Shown piece by piece: positions 8,556 to 17,021 of a DNA stretch of 64,000 bases (positions within the stretch are counted from its first letter, which is position 1; each line of letters opens with the position of its first letter). This DNA is from JAWXBK01 sp040878185 (GTDB lineage Bacteria; Pseudomonadota; Alphaproteobacteria; Dongiales; Dongiaceae), in contig JBBDMS010000048.1 of assembly GCA_040878185.1 (NCBI GenBank), forward strand, positions 11,750-75,749, written 5' to 3'. The notes under the pieces are model-generated. The model worked only from the letters and a program-made list of their open reading frames with translations, was not told where the DNA came from and did no database searches. The translations under genes were made by a program, and so were the position numbers.

Positions 8556-9197
8556 ATGGCGGATCGCGTTCTACTCGGGCGGATCGCCGGCGCACATGGC
8601 GTGCGCGGCGAGGTGCGGCTTGCGAGCTTCACCGAACAGCCTGAAGCGATCGCTGCCTACGGGCCGCTCTCTGACAAGAGCGGCAAGCGGCAGTTCGCGC
8701 TGGTGCTGAAGGGCCGGGTGCGCGGCGACAATCTGGTCGCCGCGATCGCCGGCATCGGGGATCGCAATCAGGCCGAAGCGCTCGCGGGTACCGAACTCTA
8801 TGTCGATCGCACGCAACTGCCGGCGATCGACGACGAGGCCGAATACTATCATGTCGATCTCATCGGCCTCGACGTCGAGGACGAAGACGGTCGCGCGCTC
8901 GGGCGGGTGATGAACGTCGCCGATTACGGTGCCGGTCCGATGCTCGAGATCCGGGGCGAGGGCGGCGAATTATTGCTGCCTTTCACCGACGCGGTGGTGC
9001 CCGTGGTCGATCTCGCCGGCGGGCGGCTGGTCGTGGTGCCGCCGGCCGAAATCGAGGCGAGACCCCCCGCGGGGTCCGACGCGGATGGCGAACCTTCGGA
9101 CGAGCCGGCCGCCGAAGGGACAGGCGGGGACGAGGCGGCCGGGTCAGACCCCGCATCGGTCCAATCCGACCAAAACGGCGGCCGGGGGCAGCGATGA
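8556..9197 (+). CDS. rimM: 16S rRNA processing protein RimM
   Basis: A 213-residue protein. MADRVLLGRIAGAHGVRGEV opens the RimM N-terminal barrel, and the PRC-barrel half (about 90-165) contains YYHVDLIGLDVED and ends near PFTDAVVPVVDLAGGRLVV. RimM helps mature the 30S head by binding uS19. The last 45 residues are an acidic Ser/Ala/Gly-rich tail absent from short RimM proteins. Its stop overlaps the trmD start (ATGA at 9194), so the two are translationally coupled as in the standard cluster. Confidence 0.96.
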   Translation: MADRVLLGRIAGAHGVRGEVRLASFTEQPEAIAAYGPLSDKSGKRQFALVLKGRVRGDNLVAAIAGIGDRNQAEALAGTELYVDRTQLPAIDDEAEYYHVDLIGLDVEDEDGRALGRVMNVADYGAGPMLEIRGEGGELLLPFTDAVVPVVDLAGGRLVVVPPAEIEARPPAGSDADGEPSDEPAAEGTGGDEAAGSDPASVQSDQNGGRGQR

Positions 9198-9943
9198 CCG
9201 GGCTCGAAACCGCACCGGGAACGGTCACCCCCTGGCGGGCCAAGATATTGACGATCTTCCCGGATATGTTCCCGGGATCGCTCGGCCAGTCGCTTGCCGG
9301 GCGGGCGCTCGAGGCCGGAATCTGGTCGCTGGAAACGGTGGACATTCGGCGGTTCGCGCGCGATAAACACGCCTCCGTCGACGATACCCCTTTCGGCGGC
9401 GGGGCCGGCATGGTGATGCGGCCGGATGTGGTGGATGCGGCTTTGGCCGCGGAAGCCGAGGGCCGCACGATCTATCTGAGCCCCCGCGGCCGTCTGCTCG
9501 ACCAGTCTCTGGTTCGGGCGCTGGCAGCCGAACCGGTGCTGACGCTGTTATGCGGGCGCTATGAAGGGGTGGACGAACGGGTGATCGAAGCACGGTCGCT
9601 GGAGCTGGTGAGCCTCGGCGATTTCGTACTCTCGGGCGGCGAGCCAGCCGCGATCGCCCTGATCGACGCGGTGGTACGGCTTCTGCCGGGCGTGGTCGGC
9701 GCACCGGAGGGGCTGGAAGAGGAGAGTTTCGAAACGGGATTGCTCGAATATCCCCATTACACGCGACCGGCCGATTGGCTCGGACGCACCGTGCCGGAGG
9801 TACTGCTCTCCGGCCATCACGAACGCATCCGCGCCTGGCGGCGCGAGCAGGCGGAACGGTTCACGAAGGAACGCAGGCCCGATCTCTGGACGCGCTATCT
9901 GGCGGACAGCGGTGCCGACGGCAAGAAGGACAGAAAAGGATGA
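9194..9943 (+). CDS. trmD: tRNA (guanine-37-N1) methyltransferase
   Basis: A 249-residue SPOUT methyltransferase. The deep trefoil knot signatures are LLCGRYEGVDERV (about 118-130), which binds S-adenosylmethionine, and LGDFVLSGGEPAAIALIDAV. It methylates G37 next to the anticodon and prevents +1 frameshifting. The start overlaps rimM and the stop overlaps the rplS start at 9940, so rimM-trmD-rplS are tightly coupled. A short N-terminal extension (about 15 residues, starting MTGLETAPGT) precedes the usual WRAKILTIFPDMFPG start. Confidence 0.97.
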   Translation: MTGLETAPGTVTPWRAKILTIFPDMFPGSLGQSLAGRALEAGIWSLETVDIRRFARDKHASVDDTPFGGGAGMVMRPDVVDAALAAEAEGRTIYLSPRGRLLDQSLVRALAAEPVLTLLCGRYEGVDERVIEARSLELVSLGDFVLSGGEPAAIALIDAVVRLLPGVVGAPEGLEEESFETGLLEYPHYTRPADWLGRTVPEVLLSGHHERIRAWRREQAERFTKERRPDLWTRYLADSGADGKKDRKG

Positions 9944-10359
9944 CGGCGATGAGCATGTTGAACGAGCTGGAGGCGGCCAACGAGGCCAGCCTCGCCGGAA
10001 AGAAAACGATCCCCGAGTTCGCGCCCGGCGATACGGTGCGCGTGCAGGTGAAGATCGTCGAAGGCGACCGCGAGCGGTTGCAGGCCTTCGAAGGCGTGTG
10101 CATCGCGCGGCGCAATGCCGGCGTGAACTCGTCCTTCACGGTGCGCAAGATTTCCTATGGCGAAGGCGTCGAGCGCGTGTTCCCGCTCTACAGCCCGCTG
10201 GTCGATGCGATCGAGCTGGTGCGCCGCGGCAATGTGCGCCGGGCAAAGCTCTATTATCTTCGCGGCCGTCGCGGCAAGTCGGCGCGTATCGGCGAGAAGA
10301 CCCGCGGCGTCGGGTCGAATGCCGAAGGCGACGAGAGCAGCGATACCGCCAAGTCCTGA
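9940..10359 (+). CDS. rplS: 50S ribosomal protein bL19
   Basis: A 139-residue bL19. The core includes FAPGDTVRVQVKIVEGDRER and RNAGVNSSFTVRKISYGEGVERVF, and the C-terminal LYYLRGRRGKSARI motif lies at the subunit interface. About 18 extra residues, acidic and Ser-rich, follow the usual end. The ATG at 9940 overlaps the trmD stop; a second in-frame ATG at 9949 is also possible. leuC follows after only 43 bp without a clear terminator, so the ribosomal cluster may read through into leucine biosynthesis. Confidence 0.97.
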   Translation: MTAMSMLNELEAANEASLAGKKTIPEFAPGDTVRVQVKIVEGDRERLQAFEGVCIARRNAGVNSSFTVRKISYGEGVERVFPLYSPLVDAIELVRRGNVRRAKLYYLRGRRGKSARIGEKTRGVGSNAEGDESSDTAKS

Positions 10360-10402
10360 GCCGGGCCCGCGATCGGTAACAGTGCATCGGTAACGGATTG
10401 AT

Positions 10403-11809
10403 ATGACCGAACCGCGCACGCTGTTCGACAAGATCTGGCAGAGCCATCTGGTCCATCGTCAGGACGATGGCACCTGCCTCATCTACATCGATCGTCATCT
10501 CGTCCATGAGGTGACCAGCCCGCAGGCCTTCGAAGGCCTGCGCATGACCGGGCGCAAAGTGCACCGGCCCGAGGCGAGCCTGGCCGTCGCCGATCACAAC
10601 GTACCGACCAGTGATCGCTCAAAGGGCATTGCCGACCGGGAATCGCGCATCCAGGTCGAGACGCTCGAAAAGAACTGCGCCGAATTCGGCGTGCCCTATT
10701 TCTCGATGGACGATATCCGCCAGGGAATCGTGCATATCATCGGGCCGGAACAGGGCATGACCCAACCCGGCATGACGATCGTCTGCGGCGACAGCCACAC
10801 CTCGACGCATGGCGCGTTCGGCGCGCTCGCCTTCGGTATCGGCACCTCCGAGGTCGAGCATGTGCTGGCGACCCAGACGCTGATCCAGACGCCGGCCAAG
10901 AACATGCGCATCTCGGTCAACGGCAAATTGCCGCTCGGCGTCACCGCGAAGGATGCGATCCTCGCCATCATCGGCAAGATCGGCACCGCCGGCGGCACCG
11001 GCCATGTCATCGAATATGCCGGCGATGCGATCCGGGCGCTCTCGATGGAAGGGCGCATGACGGTCTGCAACATGTCGATCGAGGCGGGCGCGCGCGCCGG
11101 CCTGATCGCGCCGGACGAAACGACGTTCGAGTATCTGAAGGGCCGGCCGATGGCGCCGAAGGCCGGGCAATGGGAACAGGCGGTCGCCTTCTGGCGCACG
11201 CTGCCCTCGGACGAGGGCGCGCGCTACGACCGCGAGGTCGTGCTGGATGCAGCCCAGATCCCGCCGCAGGTCACCTGGGGCACAAGCCCGGAAGACGTGC
11301 TGCCGATCACCGGCAGCGTGCCGCATCCCCAGGATGCGAAGGACGAGGGGAAGCGCCGTGCGATCGAACGTTCGCTCGATTACATGGGCCTCGTGCCGGG
11401 CACGAAGCTGACCGACGTCAAGGTCGACCGCGTGTTCATCGGTTCCTGCACCAACGGGCGCATCGAGGATCTGCGCGCGGTCGCCGCGATCTCGAAGGGC
11501 CGCAAGGTCGCGGCCGGCGTGCAGGCGATGGTCGTGCCGGGTTCCGGTCTCGTGAAGGAACAGGCCGAGCGCGAAGGCATCGACCGCGTGCTGATCGAGG
11601 CGGGTTTCGACTGGCGCGAGCCGGGCTGCTCGATGTGCCTCGCGATGAACGCCGACCGGCTCGAGCCGGGCGAACGCTGCGCTTCGACCTCGAACCGCAA
11701 TTTCGAGGGACGGCAGGGTCGCGGCGGGCGCACCCATCTGATGAGCCCGGCGATGGCTGCCGCCGCGGCGTTCAGCGGCCATCTCGCCGATGTACGCGAG
11801 TTACAGTAG
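10403..11809 (+). CDS. leuC: 3-isopropylmalate dehydratase large subunit
   Basis: A 468-residue aconitase-family subunit. The [4Fe-4S] cysteines are visible in GSCTNGR (near 349) and PGCSMCLAMN (near 409 and 412), and SDRSKGIADRESR and GDSHTSTHGAFG are family blocks. With LeuD it isomerises 2-isopropylmalate to 3-isopropylmalate. Its partner leuD is about 4.5 kb downstream, interrupted by a secreted protein, a cyclase gene, an assembly gap and an RDD protein. A perfect 7-bp hairpin (11840-11857) lies just after the stop. Confidence 0.97.
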   Translation: MTEPRTLFDKIWQSHLVHRQDDGTCLIYIDRHLVHEVTSPQAFEGLRMTGRKVHRPEASLAVADHNVPTSDRSKGIADRESRIQVETLEKNCAEFGVPYFSMDDIRQGIVHIIGPEQGMTQPGMTIVCGDSHTSTHGAFGALAFGIGTSEVEHVLATQTLIQTPAKNMRISVNGKLPLGVTAKDAILAIIGKIGTAGGTGHVIEYAGDAIRALSMEGRMTVCNMSIEAGARAGLIAPDETTFEYLKGRPMAPKAGQWEQAVAFWRTLPSDEGARYDREVVLDAAQIPPQVTWGTSPEDVLPITGSVPHPQDAKDEGKRRAIERSLDYMGLVPGTKLTDVKVDRVFIGSCTNGRIEDLRAVAAISKGRKVAAGVQAMVVPGSGLVKEQAEREGIDRVLIEAGFDWREPGCSMCLAMNADRLEPGERCASTSNRNFEGRQGRGGRTHLMSPAMAAAAAFSGHLADVRELQ

Positions 11810-11839
11810 GGCGCGAGCTGCAATAGGCAATGCGCCGCC

Positions 11840-11857
11840 GCCGCACTTGGGTGCGGC
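11840..11857 (+). other. hairpin after leuC, no T-run
   Basis: The arms GCCGCAC (11840-11846) and GTGCGGC (11851-11857) are perfectly complementary around the loop TTGG. No run of T follows, so this is not a standard intrinsic terminator. It may mark the leuC transcript end or act as an mRNA-stabilising structure. Confidence 0.4.
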
Positions 11858-11915
11858 CTCGATCTGGCCATGGTTTGGCTGGAAAGATCACGATGGCGGC
11901 TATGGGAGATGCGCG

Positions 11916-12644
11916 ATGAACCGATGGATTTCGCTTTCGGCGTGTCGTCGGCTTGTGGCCGGTGCGGCGCTCCTGATCGCCGGCGCAGGTTTTGCGATCG
12001 CAGCCCACGCCCAGGAAACCGACGCAAGCGACGAGGCGGTCGAGCAGCTTTCGAGTGACTATACCGCCATCGCCGGCGGCTGGTGGCTCGAACAGAAATG
12101 CCGCAAGCTGGCGTTCGAACAGAAGATCGCCTTCGAGTGGAACGTCGGTCAGCTGACCGATGCGATCACCAACGAACTGGGCGCGGCTTGGGTCGCGGCC
12201 CGGCAGAAATCGGCAAAGGAAATCGCGCTCGACCTCGCCTGCGACGATTCGGCGACGTCGCTGATCGGCGATTCGGTCACGCTTGCCCATATTGTGACGG
12301 ACCAGCTCACCGGCCTCGTCTACGAAGCGGGCGTCACCGACCGCGATTATCTCACCGACCGTTACGCGTCGATGGCGCAGGGTCTCGCGGTCGCCGATCG
12401 CTGCCGCTATGGCACCGATGCCTCGCGCGCCGAATATAAGACCTGGGTCGAGCAGATCGGTACGGCGCTCGATCAGCGCTATCCGGGAGTCAATTTCCCC
12501 TCGCTCGCGACCGATGCGCGGCTCGAGATCGATGCGGCAACCGTCACCTGCACGCCGGAACTCGATGTGCGCATCCAGTCGTTCCAGGCGGCAACGCGGG
12601 CGCTTGGAATCGATCTCGGCGTGATCGCACCGCCGCAGGGCTAG
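11916..12644 (+). CDS. secreted protein of unknown function
   Basis: A 242-residue protein with a clear Sec signal peptide: Arg-containing start, hydrophobic stretch VAGAALLIAGAGFAIAA and a predicted AHA-QE cleavage near residue 33. The mature part is mostly helical, with Cys residues in WLEQKCRKL, LACDD, ADRCRYG and VTCTPEL that could form disulfides in the periplasm. I do not recognise a family. MNRWISLSAC is the start because GGGAGA precedes it and it puts the signal peptide at the N-terminus; the open frame begins further upstream inside the leuC end. The cyclase gene follows 45 bp downstream. Confidence 0.75.
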   Translation: MNRWISLSACRRLVAGAALLIAGAGFAIAAHAQETDASDEAVEQLSSDYTAIAGGWWLEQKCRKLAFEQKIAFEWNVGQLTDAITNELGAAWVAARQKSAKEIALDLACDDSATSLIGDSVTLAHIVTDQLTGLVYEAGVTDRDYLTDRYASMAQGLAVADRCRYGTDASRAEYKTWVEQIGTALDQRYPGVNFPSLATDARLEIDAATVTCTPELDVRIQSFQAATRALGIDLGVIAPPQG

Positions 12645-12689
12645 GTCAGACCCGAACGGCGCACGCGACCGGCGCCCGGCCGACTTCGC

Positions 12690-15137
12690 ATGAGCATCGA
12701 TATTACCAACATGCCCGACGACAGGAACGATCGGCACCCGGCCGATCGCGGCCATGCTGCGACCGCTGCGCGCGTCGAGGCGATGCTGGAGGCGCTGGCG
12801 GCCTGCACCGTCACTCTGGCGGCAAGTGCGCTCTGGCACGAGGCGATCGGCGATATTCTCGCGCGGCTCGGTCGCGCCAGCGAGGTGAGCCGCGTCACCT
12901 TGTTCGAAATTCATCCCGGGCCCGACGGGTCGCCGGTCGAAAGCTGCCGGTTCGACTGGGCGGAGCCGGGCCTCGCGCCGATCTCGGGCGATCCGCACTA
13001 CGCGAATATCCCCATCACCGATCCGGCGACCGGTGCGCTCGACGATTGGAGTAGCCGGCGCGCCGCGGGCGAGATCGTCGCCGCGTTGCGCCGCGAGACG
13101 ACGGACGATATCAGGCGCATTTTCGAGGAACACGGCACCCTGTCATTTCTCTCGGTGCCGCTGCATGTCGAAGGAACCTGGTGGGGCTTTCTCGGCTTCG
13201 ACGATTGCCGTTCCGAGCGACCCTGGAGCGCGCTCGAAATCGGTCTGCTGCGTGCGGCCGCGACCGTGATGGCCGGTGCGATCCAGCGCGAGCGCATGGA
13301 ACAGCGTCTTCGCCAGAGCGAAGAGCGTTATTCGCTGGCAGCGCGCGGCGCGAATGACGGGCTGTTCGACTTCGATCTTGCGGCGGGAACGGCATTCTGC
13401 ACCGAACGGGTGCGCGAAATTCTGTGCGCCAATCTCGATGTCGGTTGCGGGCCAGCCGCGCTTGCCGATTTCTTCGTGCCCGAGGATGCGCGCGTCTTTG
13501 CAACAAGACTTGCGGGTGTTTTCCGCGACCACATCGAGCAGTTCGATTTCGAGGGCCGCCTGCGCGCGGGCGAGCGCGATATGCAGCACTGGATCGTGCT
13601 GCGCGGCCTCGTTCTCTATGGCGACGATGGCGCCGCGCAGCGCGTGGTCGGTTCGCTGCGCGACATCACCGCGCGCAAGATCGCCGAATCCGACCTGGCG
13701 CACGCGCGCGGGCAGCTCGCCGAAGCGGTCGAGGCGATCCAGGACGGGTTCGTGGTGTTCGACGCCGAAGACCGCATCGCGCTCTACAACACGCATTATC
13801 TCGAAAGCTTCTCGGCGAAGCCCGAATCGGTGCGGGTCGGTATGACGATTCGCGAGCTGCTCGAACTCGAGGCCTCGGTGCGCTTCCCGGCGCCCGACCA
13901 GCGCGACGAGTACGAGGCCTGGGTGGCCGAGAAGGTGGCCGAGCACAAGGCGCTGATGCGCGATTTCGTGCATCGGCGGCATAACGGCCGCTGGGCGCGG
14001 CTCAACGAATACCGCACCGCCGATGGCGGCATCGTCGGCATTCTGACCGACGTGACCGACCTCAAGAACCGGTCGATCGAATTGAAGCGCAGCCGCCAGC
14101 TTCTGAAGGCGGTGATCGATGCGGTGCCGGCGCTGATCAGCGTCAAGGATGCCGAATCGCGCTATCTGATGATGAACCGCTTCCAGGCCGAACTGTACGG
14201 CACGACCACCGGCGATGCGGTCGGCCGCACCGCGAGCGAGATCATGGGGGCCGATTACGGCGAACAGGCTCGCGCGCTCGATCGGCGCGTTCTCGAGACC
14301 GGCGAACAGGTCTCGCTGATGGAACAGGATTTCGTCGATGCCAGCGGCGGCGTGCATGACTGGTACACGATCAAGCTGCCGCTGCATGGCGAGGCGAATG
14401 TGCCCGAGGGCATCGTCACCGTCGCGCTCGACGTGACGCAGCTCATCCGGCTGGAGCGCGCCCGCGCCAATCTCGCGCGCTATGTGCCGCCCTCGATGGC
14501 GACCATCCTCGCCGAAGCCGACGAGCCGATGGGTCCGCCGCGCGAACAGGTGATCGCCGTTCTGTTCGTCGACATCGTCGGCTTTACCGCGCTCGCGTCG
14601 GAAGAAGCGCCCGCCGAAATCTTCGCCCTGTTGCGCGGCTTCCAGTCGCGCATGGCCGATGCGGTCTTCGCGCATGGCGGCACGCTCGACAAGTTCACCG
14701 GCGACGGGGTGATGGCGACGTTCGGCACGCCCGATACCGGTCCGCGCGATGCCGGCAATGCGCTCGCCTGCGCGCGCGCGATCGAGCGCACGATGGCCGT
14801 GTGGAACGCGGAACGCGCCGCATCCGGTGCTGCGCCGGTCCGCGTCGTCATGGGGCTCCATTTCGGATCTGCGTTGCTTGGCACGGTCGGCGACGAACGG
14901 CGGCTCGAATTCGCGGTGATCGGCGATACGGTGAACGTTGCGGCACGGTTGGAATCCCTCGCCCGCGAACTCGATGCCGGCATGGTGATGAGCGGCGCGC
15001 TCTACGAAGCGGTCGAACGCGAGATCGCATCGGGCGCTGGCGATCTCGGCTCGCTGTTCGACGGGCTCGAACGACGACCGGCGCAGGCCTTGCGCGGGCG
15101 CCGCCAGCCGGTCGACCTCTGGGTGTTGCCGCGATAG
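12690..15137 (+). CDS. GAF-PAS-PAS-PAS class III adenylate cyclase
   Basis: An 815-residue signalling protein. By pattern it has a GAF domain (about 30-200), three PAS domains (about 207-330, 345-455 and 465-590), then a class III nucleotidyl cyclase domain (about 620-790). The metal-binding Asp residues are in VLFVDIVGFTALA and FTGDGVMATFG. The lysine in LDKFTGDG and the FAVIGDTVN motif fit ATP rather than GTP use. No transmembrane helix is seen, so it is probably a cytosolic sensor making cAMP. The GAF and PAS domains likely bind small ligands or cofactors; which ones is unknown. It is inserted in the split leu region. Confidence 0.9.
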   Translation: MSIDITNMPDDRNDRHPADRGHAATAARVEAMLEALAACTVTLAASALWHEAIGDILARLGRASEVSRVTLFEIHPGPDGSPVESCRFDWAEPGLAPISGDPHYANIPITDPATGALDDWSSRRAAGEIVAALRRETTDDIRRIFEEHGTLSFLSVPLHVEGTWWGFLGFDDCRSERPWSALEIGLLRAAATVMAGAIQRERMEQRLRQSEERYSLAARGANDGLFDFDLAAGTAFCTERVREILCANLDVGCGPAALADFFVPEDARVFATRLAGVFRDHIEQFDFEGRLRAGERDMQHWIVLRGLVLYGDDGAAQRVVGSLRDITARKIAESDLAHARGQLAEAVEAIQDGFVVFDAEDRIALYNTHYLESFSAKPESVRVGMTIRELLELEASVRFPAPDQRDEYEAWVAEKVAEHKALMRDFVHRRHNGRWARLNEYRTADGGIVGILTDVTDLKNRSIELKRSRQLLKAVIDAVPALISVKDAESRYLMMNRFQAELYGTTTGDAVGRTASEIMGADYGEQARALDRRVLETGEQVSLMEQDFVDASGGVHDWYTIKLPLHGEANVPEGIVTVALDVTQLIRLERARANLARYVPPSMATILAEADEPMGPPREQVIAVLFVDIVGFTALASEEAPAEIFALLRGFQSRMADAVFAHGGTLDKFTGDGVMATFGTPDTGPRDAGNALACARAIERTMAVWNAERAASGAAPVRVVMGLHFGSALLGTVGDERRLEFAVIGDTVNVAARLESLARELDAGMVMSGALYEAVEREIASGAGDLGSLFDGLERRPAQALRGRRQPVDLWVLPR

Positions 15138-15312
15138 CCGGGCTGCGCGTCGACCCGCATCGGGGCGAGTTATCCACAGAGATCTTCCGCGAACCGGAGG
15201 CGTCTGGCGCCTGTAAGCGGCGTCTGCGCGGCCCGTCGCCGGGATAAGTCAGGAAAACCCCCGGTTTTCTCTATTACGGGGGTCAACCGCGGCCGCTGCG
15301 TTTCTTTTTGCA

Positions 15313-15334
15313 ATTAAGAATGATTTGCATTATT
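15313..15334. promoter_or_regulatory. Fur-box-like AT-rich palindrome
   Basis: The bases ATTAAGAATGATTTGCATTA form an imperfect palindrome resembling ferric-uptake-regulator sites (GATAAT-type hexamers; in alphaproteobacteria often TGCAAATGATT-like). Such boxes usually precede iron-uptake genes. No such gene is present, but the assembly gap begins about 105 bp downstream, so its target could be missing. Confidence 0.35.
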
Positions 15335-15438
15335 AACTCTCCTGCATGGCCGGATCAGAGGCAGTCTCCCGCCAACGATCCGATCCGCAGGAAGGGGCGT
15401 GCCACCTCTCCTGCACAAGGACGACGCGGTGCCGGGCC

Positions 15439-15448
15439 NNNNNNNNNN
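15439..15448. other. assembly gap (10 N)
   Basis: Ten unresolved bases. A run of exactly ten N is often a placeholder of unknown true length. The sequences on the two sides do not make one continuous gene, so the join itself should be treated with caution. Confidence 0.98.
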
Positions 15449-15449
15449 C

Positions 15450-15572
15450 GGCATCGCGCCGAAGACCGCGGTGACCCACATCGAGCGCATCTACACCAAG
15501 ACCGCGGTCACCAACCGCGCGTCGGTCACCCGTTTCGCCATCCGGCACGGGCTCGTCGGTCCGCTCCCCTGA
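15450..15572 (+). pseudogene. C-terminal fragment of a LuxR-type HTH protein
   Basis: Directly after the gap an open frame of 40 residues reads GIAPKTAVTHIERIYTKTAV and then NRASVTRFAIRHGL before a TGA at 15570. This matches the recognition helix and end of a LuxR/FixJ-type helix-turn-helix (pattern KT-V--H---IY-K--V--R). The 5' part is missing: it is either hidden in the gap, or this is a chimeric or contaminant join. Codons are nearly all G/C-ending, more extreme than in neighbouring genes. No function can be assigned beyond DNA binding. Confidence 0.6.
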
Positions 15573-15705
15573 CCTCCGGCAGGGACACCGGCACCGCGTC
15601 GGCTCTGCTAATCTCCCTTCAGAAATCAGTATTCGCCGGCGCCCGCCGGTGTTGAGCATTTGTCGGATCGCCGGTCGGCGGTTCGCGAGCCCGGGGAGAG
15701 TTGCC

Positions 15706-16143
15706 ATGAACTATGCGCGCGTCACCCAGCGCGTGATGGCGCTGTTCGTCGACGGCATCGTCCTTCTGGTGCTGACCGGCCTGCTCGAGGTGATCGGGCT
15801 GCCGGTCTACGACCACCCGCAACTGGCCGATGGCAGTGCCGGCCCGGTTCTGACCTGGTCGCCGCTCGGCATCGCGGTCAGCATCCTGGCGGCCGGGGCC
15901 TATTTCGTCGGCTTCGAATGCTCGCCCTACCAGGGCACATTGGGGAAGGTCACGCTCGGCCTCCGCGTCACCGATCTCGCGGGTGAGCGGATCGGCCCGC
16001 TCCGCGCTTGCGTGCGCTATTTCGCCAAATATCTGTCGGCCGCGCTCCTGATGATCGGGTTTTTCATGGCGATCTTCACGCGCCGCCGCCAGGCGCTGCA
16101 CGATCTGATCGCCGGCACGGTCGTGATCGGCCGCGGAATCTGA
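15706..16143 (+). CDS. RDD family membrane protein
   Basis: A 145-residue protein with an RDD domain: ARVTQRVMALFVDGIVLL (first helix with the R and D positions), a second helix ILAAGAYFVGFE, the conserved GTLGKVTLGLRVTD loop, and a last helix ending with RRRQALHDLIAGTVVI. RDD proteins are small inner-membrane proteins; some are reported to support Na+/H+ exchange, most are unassigned. The start has GGGGAGAG upstream; the frame is open further 5' but without a signal. It lies between the gap region and leuD and interrupts the usual leuC-leuD adjacency. Confidence 0.85.
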   Translation: MNYARVTQRVMALFVDGIVLLVLTGLLEVIGLPVYDHPQLADGSAGPVLTWSPLGIAVSILAAGAYFVGFECSPYQGTLGKVTLGLRVTDLAGERIGPLRACVRYFAKYLSAALLMIGFFMAIFTRRRQALHDLIAGTVVIGRGI

Positions 16144-16287
16144 GCCGATCGCCGGGTCGGTCGGGCCGGGTCGGCCTTGGCAAGCGCCGGCCGCTGCGAC
16201 TATACCCACCCCCTGTTTTCGATGCCGTTTCGACGGCCGGGCCCGATCGGCGGGCGGCTGCGGCGGCAGGCATGCGGAGTTCGTTCG

Positions 16288-16899
16288 ATGGAGAAATTCA
16301 CCCGGCTGCGCGGCATTGCCGCTCCTTTGCCGATGATGAATGTCGATACCGACATGATCATCCCCAAGCAGTTCCTGAAGACGATCAAGCGCACCGGGCT
16401 CGGCAAGAACCTGTTTGACGAGATGCGCTACGAGCAGGACGGCAAGGAGAAGCCGGACTTCGTGCTCAACAAGCCGGCCTATCGCGACGCGAAGATCCTC
16501 GTCTCGGGTGCCAATTTCGGCTGCGGCTCGTCGCGCGAGCACGCGCCCTGGGCGCTGCTCGATTTCGGCATAAGCTGCATCATCGCGCCGAGCTTCGCCG
16601 ACATTTTCTACAATAACTGTTTCAAGAACGGGATCCTGCCGATCGCGCTGCCGGAAGAGCAGGTCGCGAAGCTGATGGACGATGCCGAGCGCGGCGCCAA
16701 CTCGATCGTCACCGTCGATCTCGAATCGCAGGAAATCACCGGGCCCGATGGCGGCCGCATTCGTTTCGATGTCGAGCCGTTCCGCAAACATTGCCTGCTG
16801 AACGGGCTCGACGATATCGGGCTCACGCTCGAGAAGGCGGCCTCGATCGAAAGCTTCGAGGGTAAAAATCGCGGTTCGCAGCCCTGGCTGTGGCGATAG
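16288..16899 (+). CDS. leuD: 3-isopropylmalate dehydratase small subunit
   Basis: A 203-residue swivel-domain subunit, close to the normal 200. The motifs NVDTDMIIPKQFL and GANFGCGSSREHAPWAL are diagnostic of LeuD. It completes the isopropylmalate isomerase with LeuC. MEKFTRLRGI is the conserved start; an open frame extends upstream but is not homologous-looking. leuB follows after 122 bp that contain an inverted repeat. Confidence 0.96.
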   Translation: MEKFTRLRGIAAPLPMMNVDTDMIIPKQFLKTIKRTGLGKNLFDEMRYEQDGKEKPDFVLNKPAYRDAKILVSGANFGCGSSREHAPWALLDFGISCIIAPSFADIFYNNCFKNGILPIALPEEQVAKLMDDAERGANSIVTVDLESQEITGPDGGRIRFDVEPFRKHCLLNGLDDIGLTLEKAASIESFEGKNRGSQPWLWR

Positions 16900-16938
16900 C
16901 ATTATCGCTATTGGCCGCGGCACGCTCTTCAGACCAAT

Positions 16939-16993
16939 CACCACAGAGACACAGAGAACACAGAGGCTCGCCGATCTCTGTGCCTCTGTGGTG
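16939..16993. repeat. CACAGAG-type inverted repeat between leuD and leuB
   Basis: The arms CACCACAGAGACACAGAG (16939-16956) and CTCTGTGCCTCTGTGGTG (16976-16993) pair over 18 positions with one mismatch, around a 19-bp loop that contains another CACAGAG unit. Repeats built from ACCACAGAG-CACAGAG occur dispersed in many bacterial genomes. In the leuDB transcript it would fold as a strong stem-loop. Confidence 0.75.
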
Positions 16994-17021
16994 AACCTTC
17001 CTCGTTTCCTAAGGAAATCTA

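Larger units (their letters stand above)
15138..15705. other. 568-bp gap-containing region with fragments
   Basis: No complete gene is present between the cyclase stop and the RDD start. The stretch holds, in order, a small palindrome with arms AAAACC and GGTTTT around CCC (15254-15268), a Fur-box-like site (15313-15334), the unresolved bases at 15439-15448, and a LuxR-type helix-turn-helix fragment right after the gap. The AT-rich piece around 15300-15340 is unlike its GC-rich surroundings. Confidence 0.7.

Noticed and set aside
15308..15655. Open frame running across the N gap
   Set aside because: It spans undetermined bases and is out of frame with the recognisable LuxR fragment.
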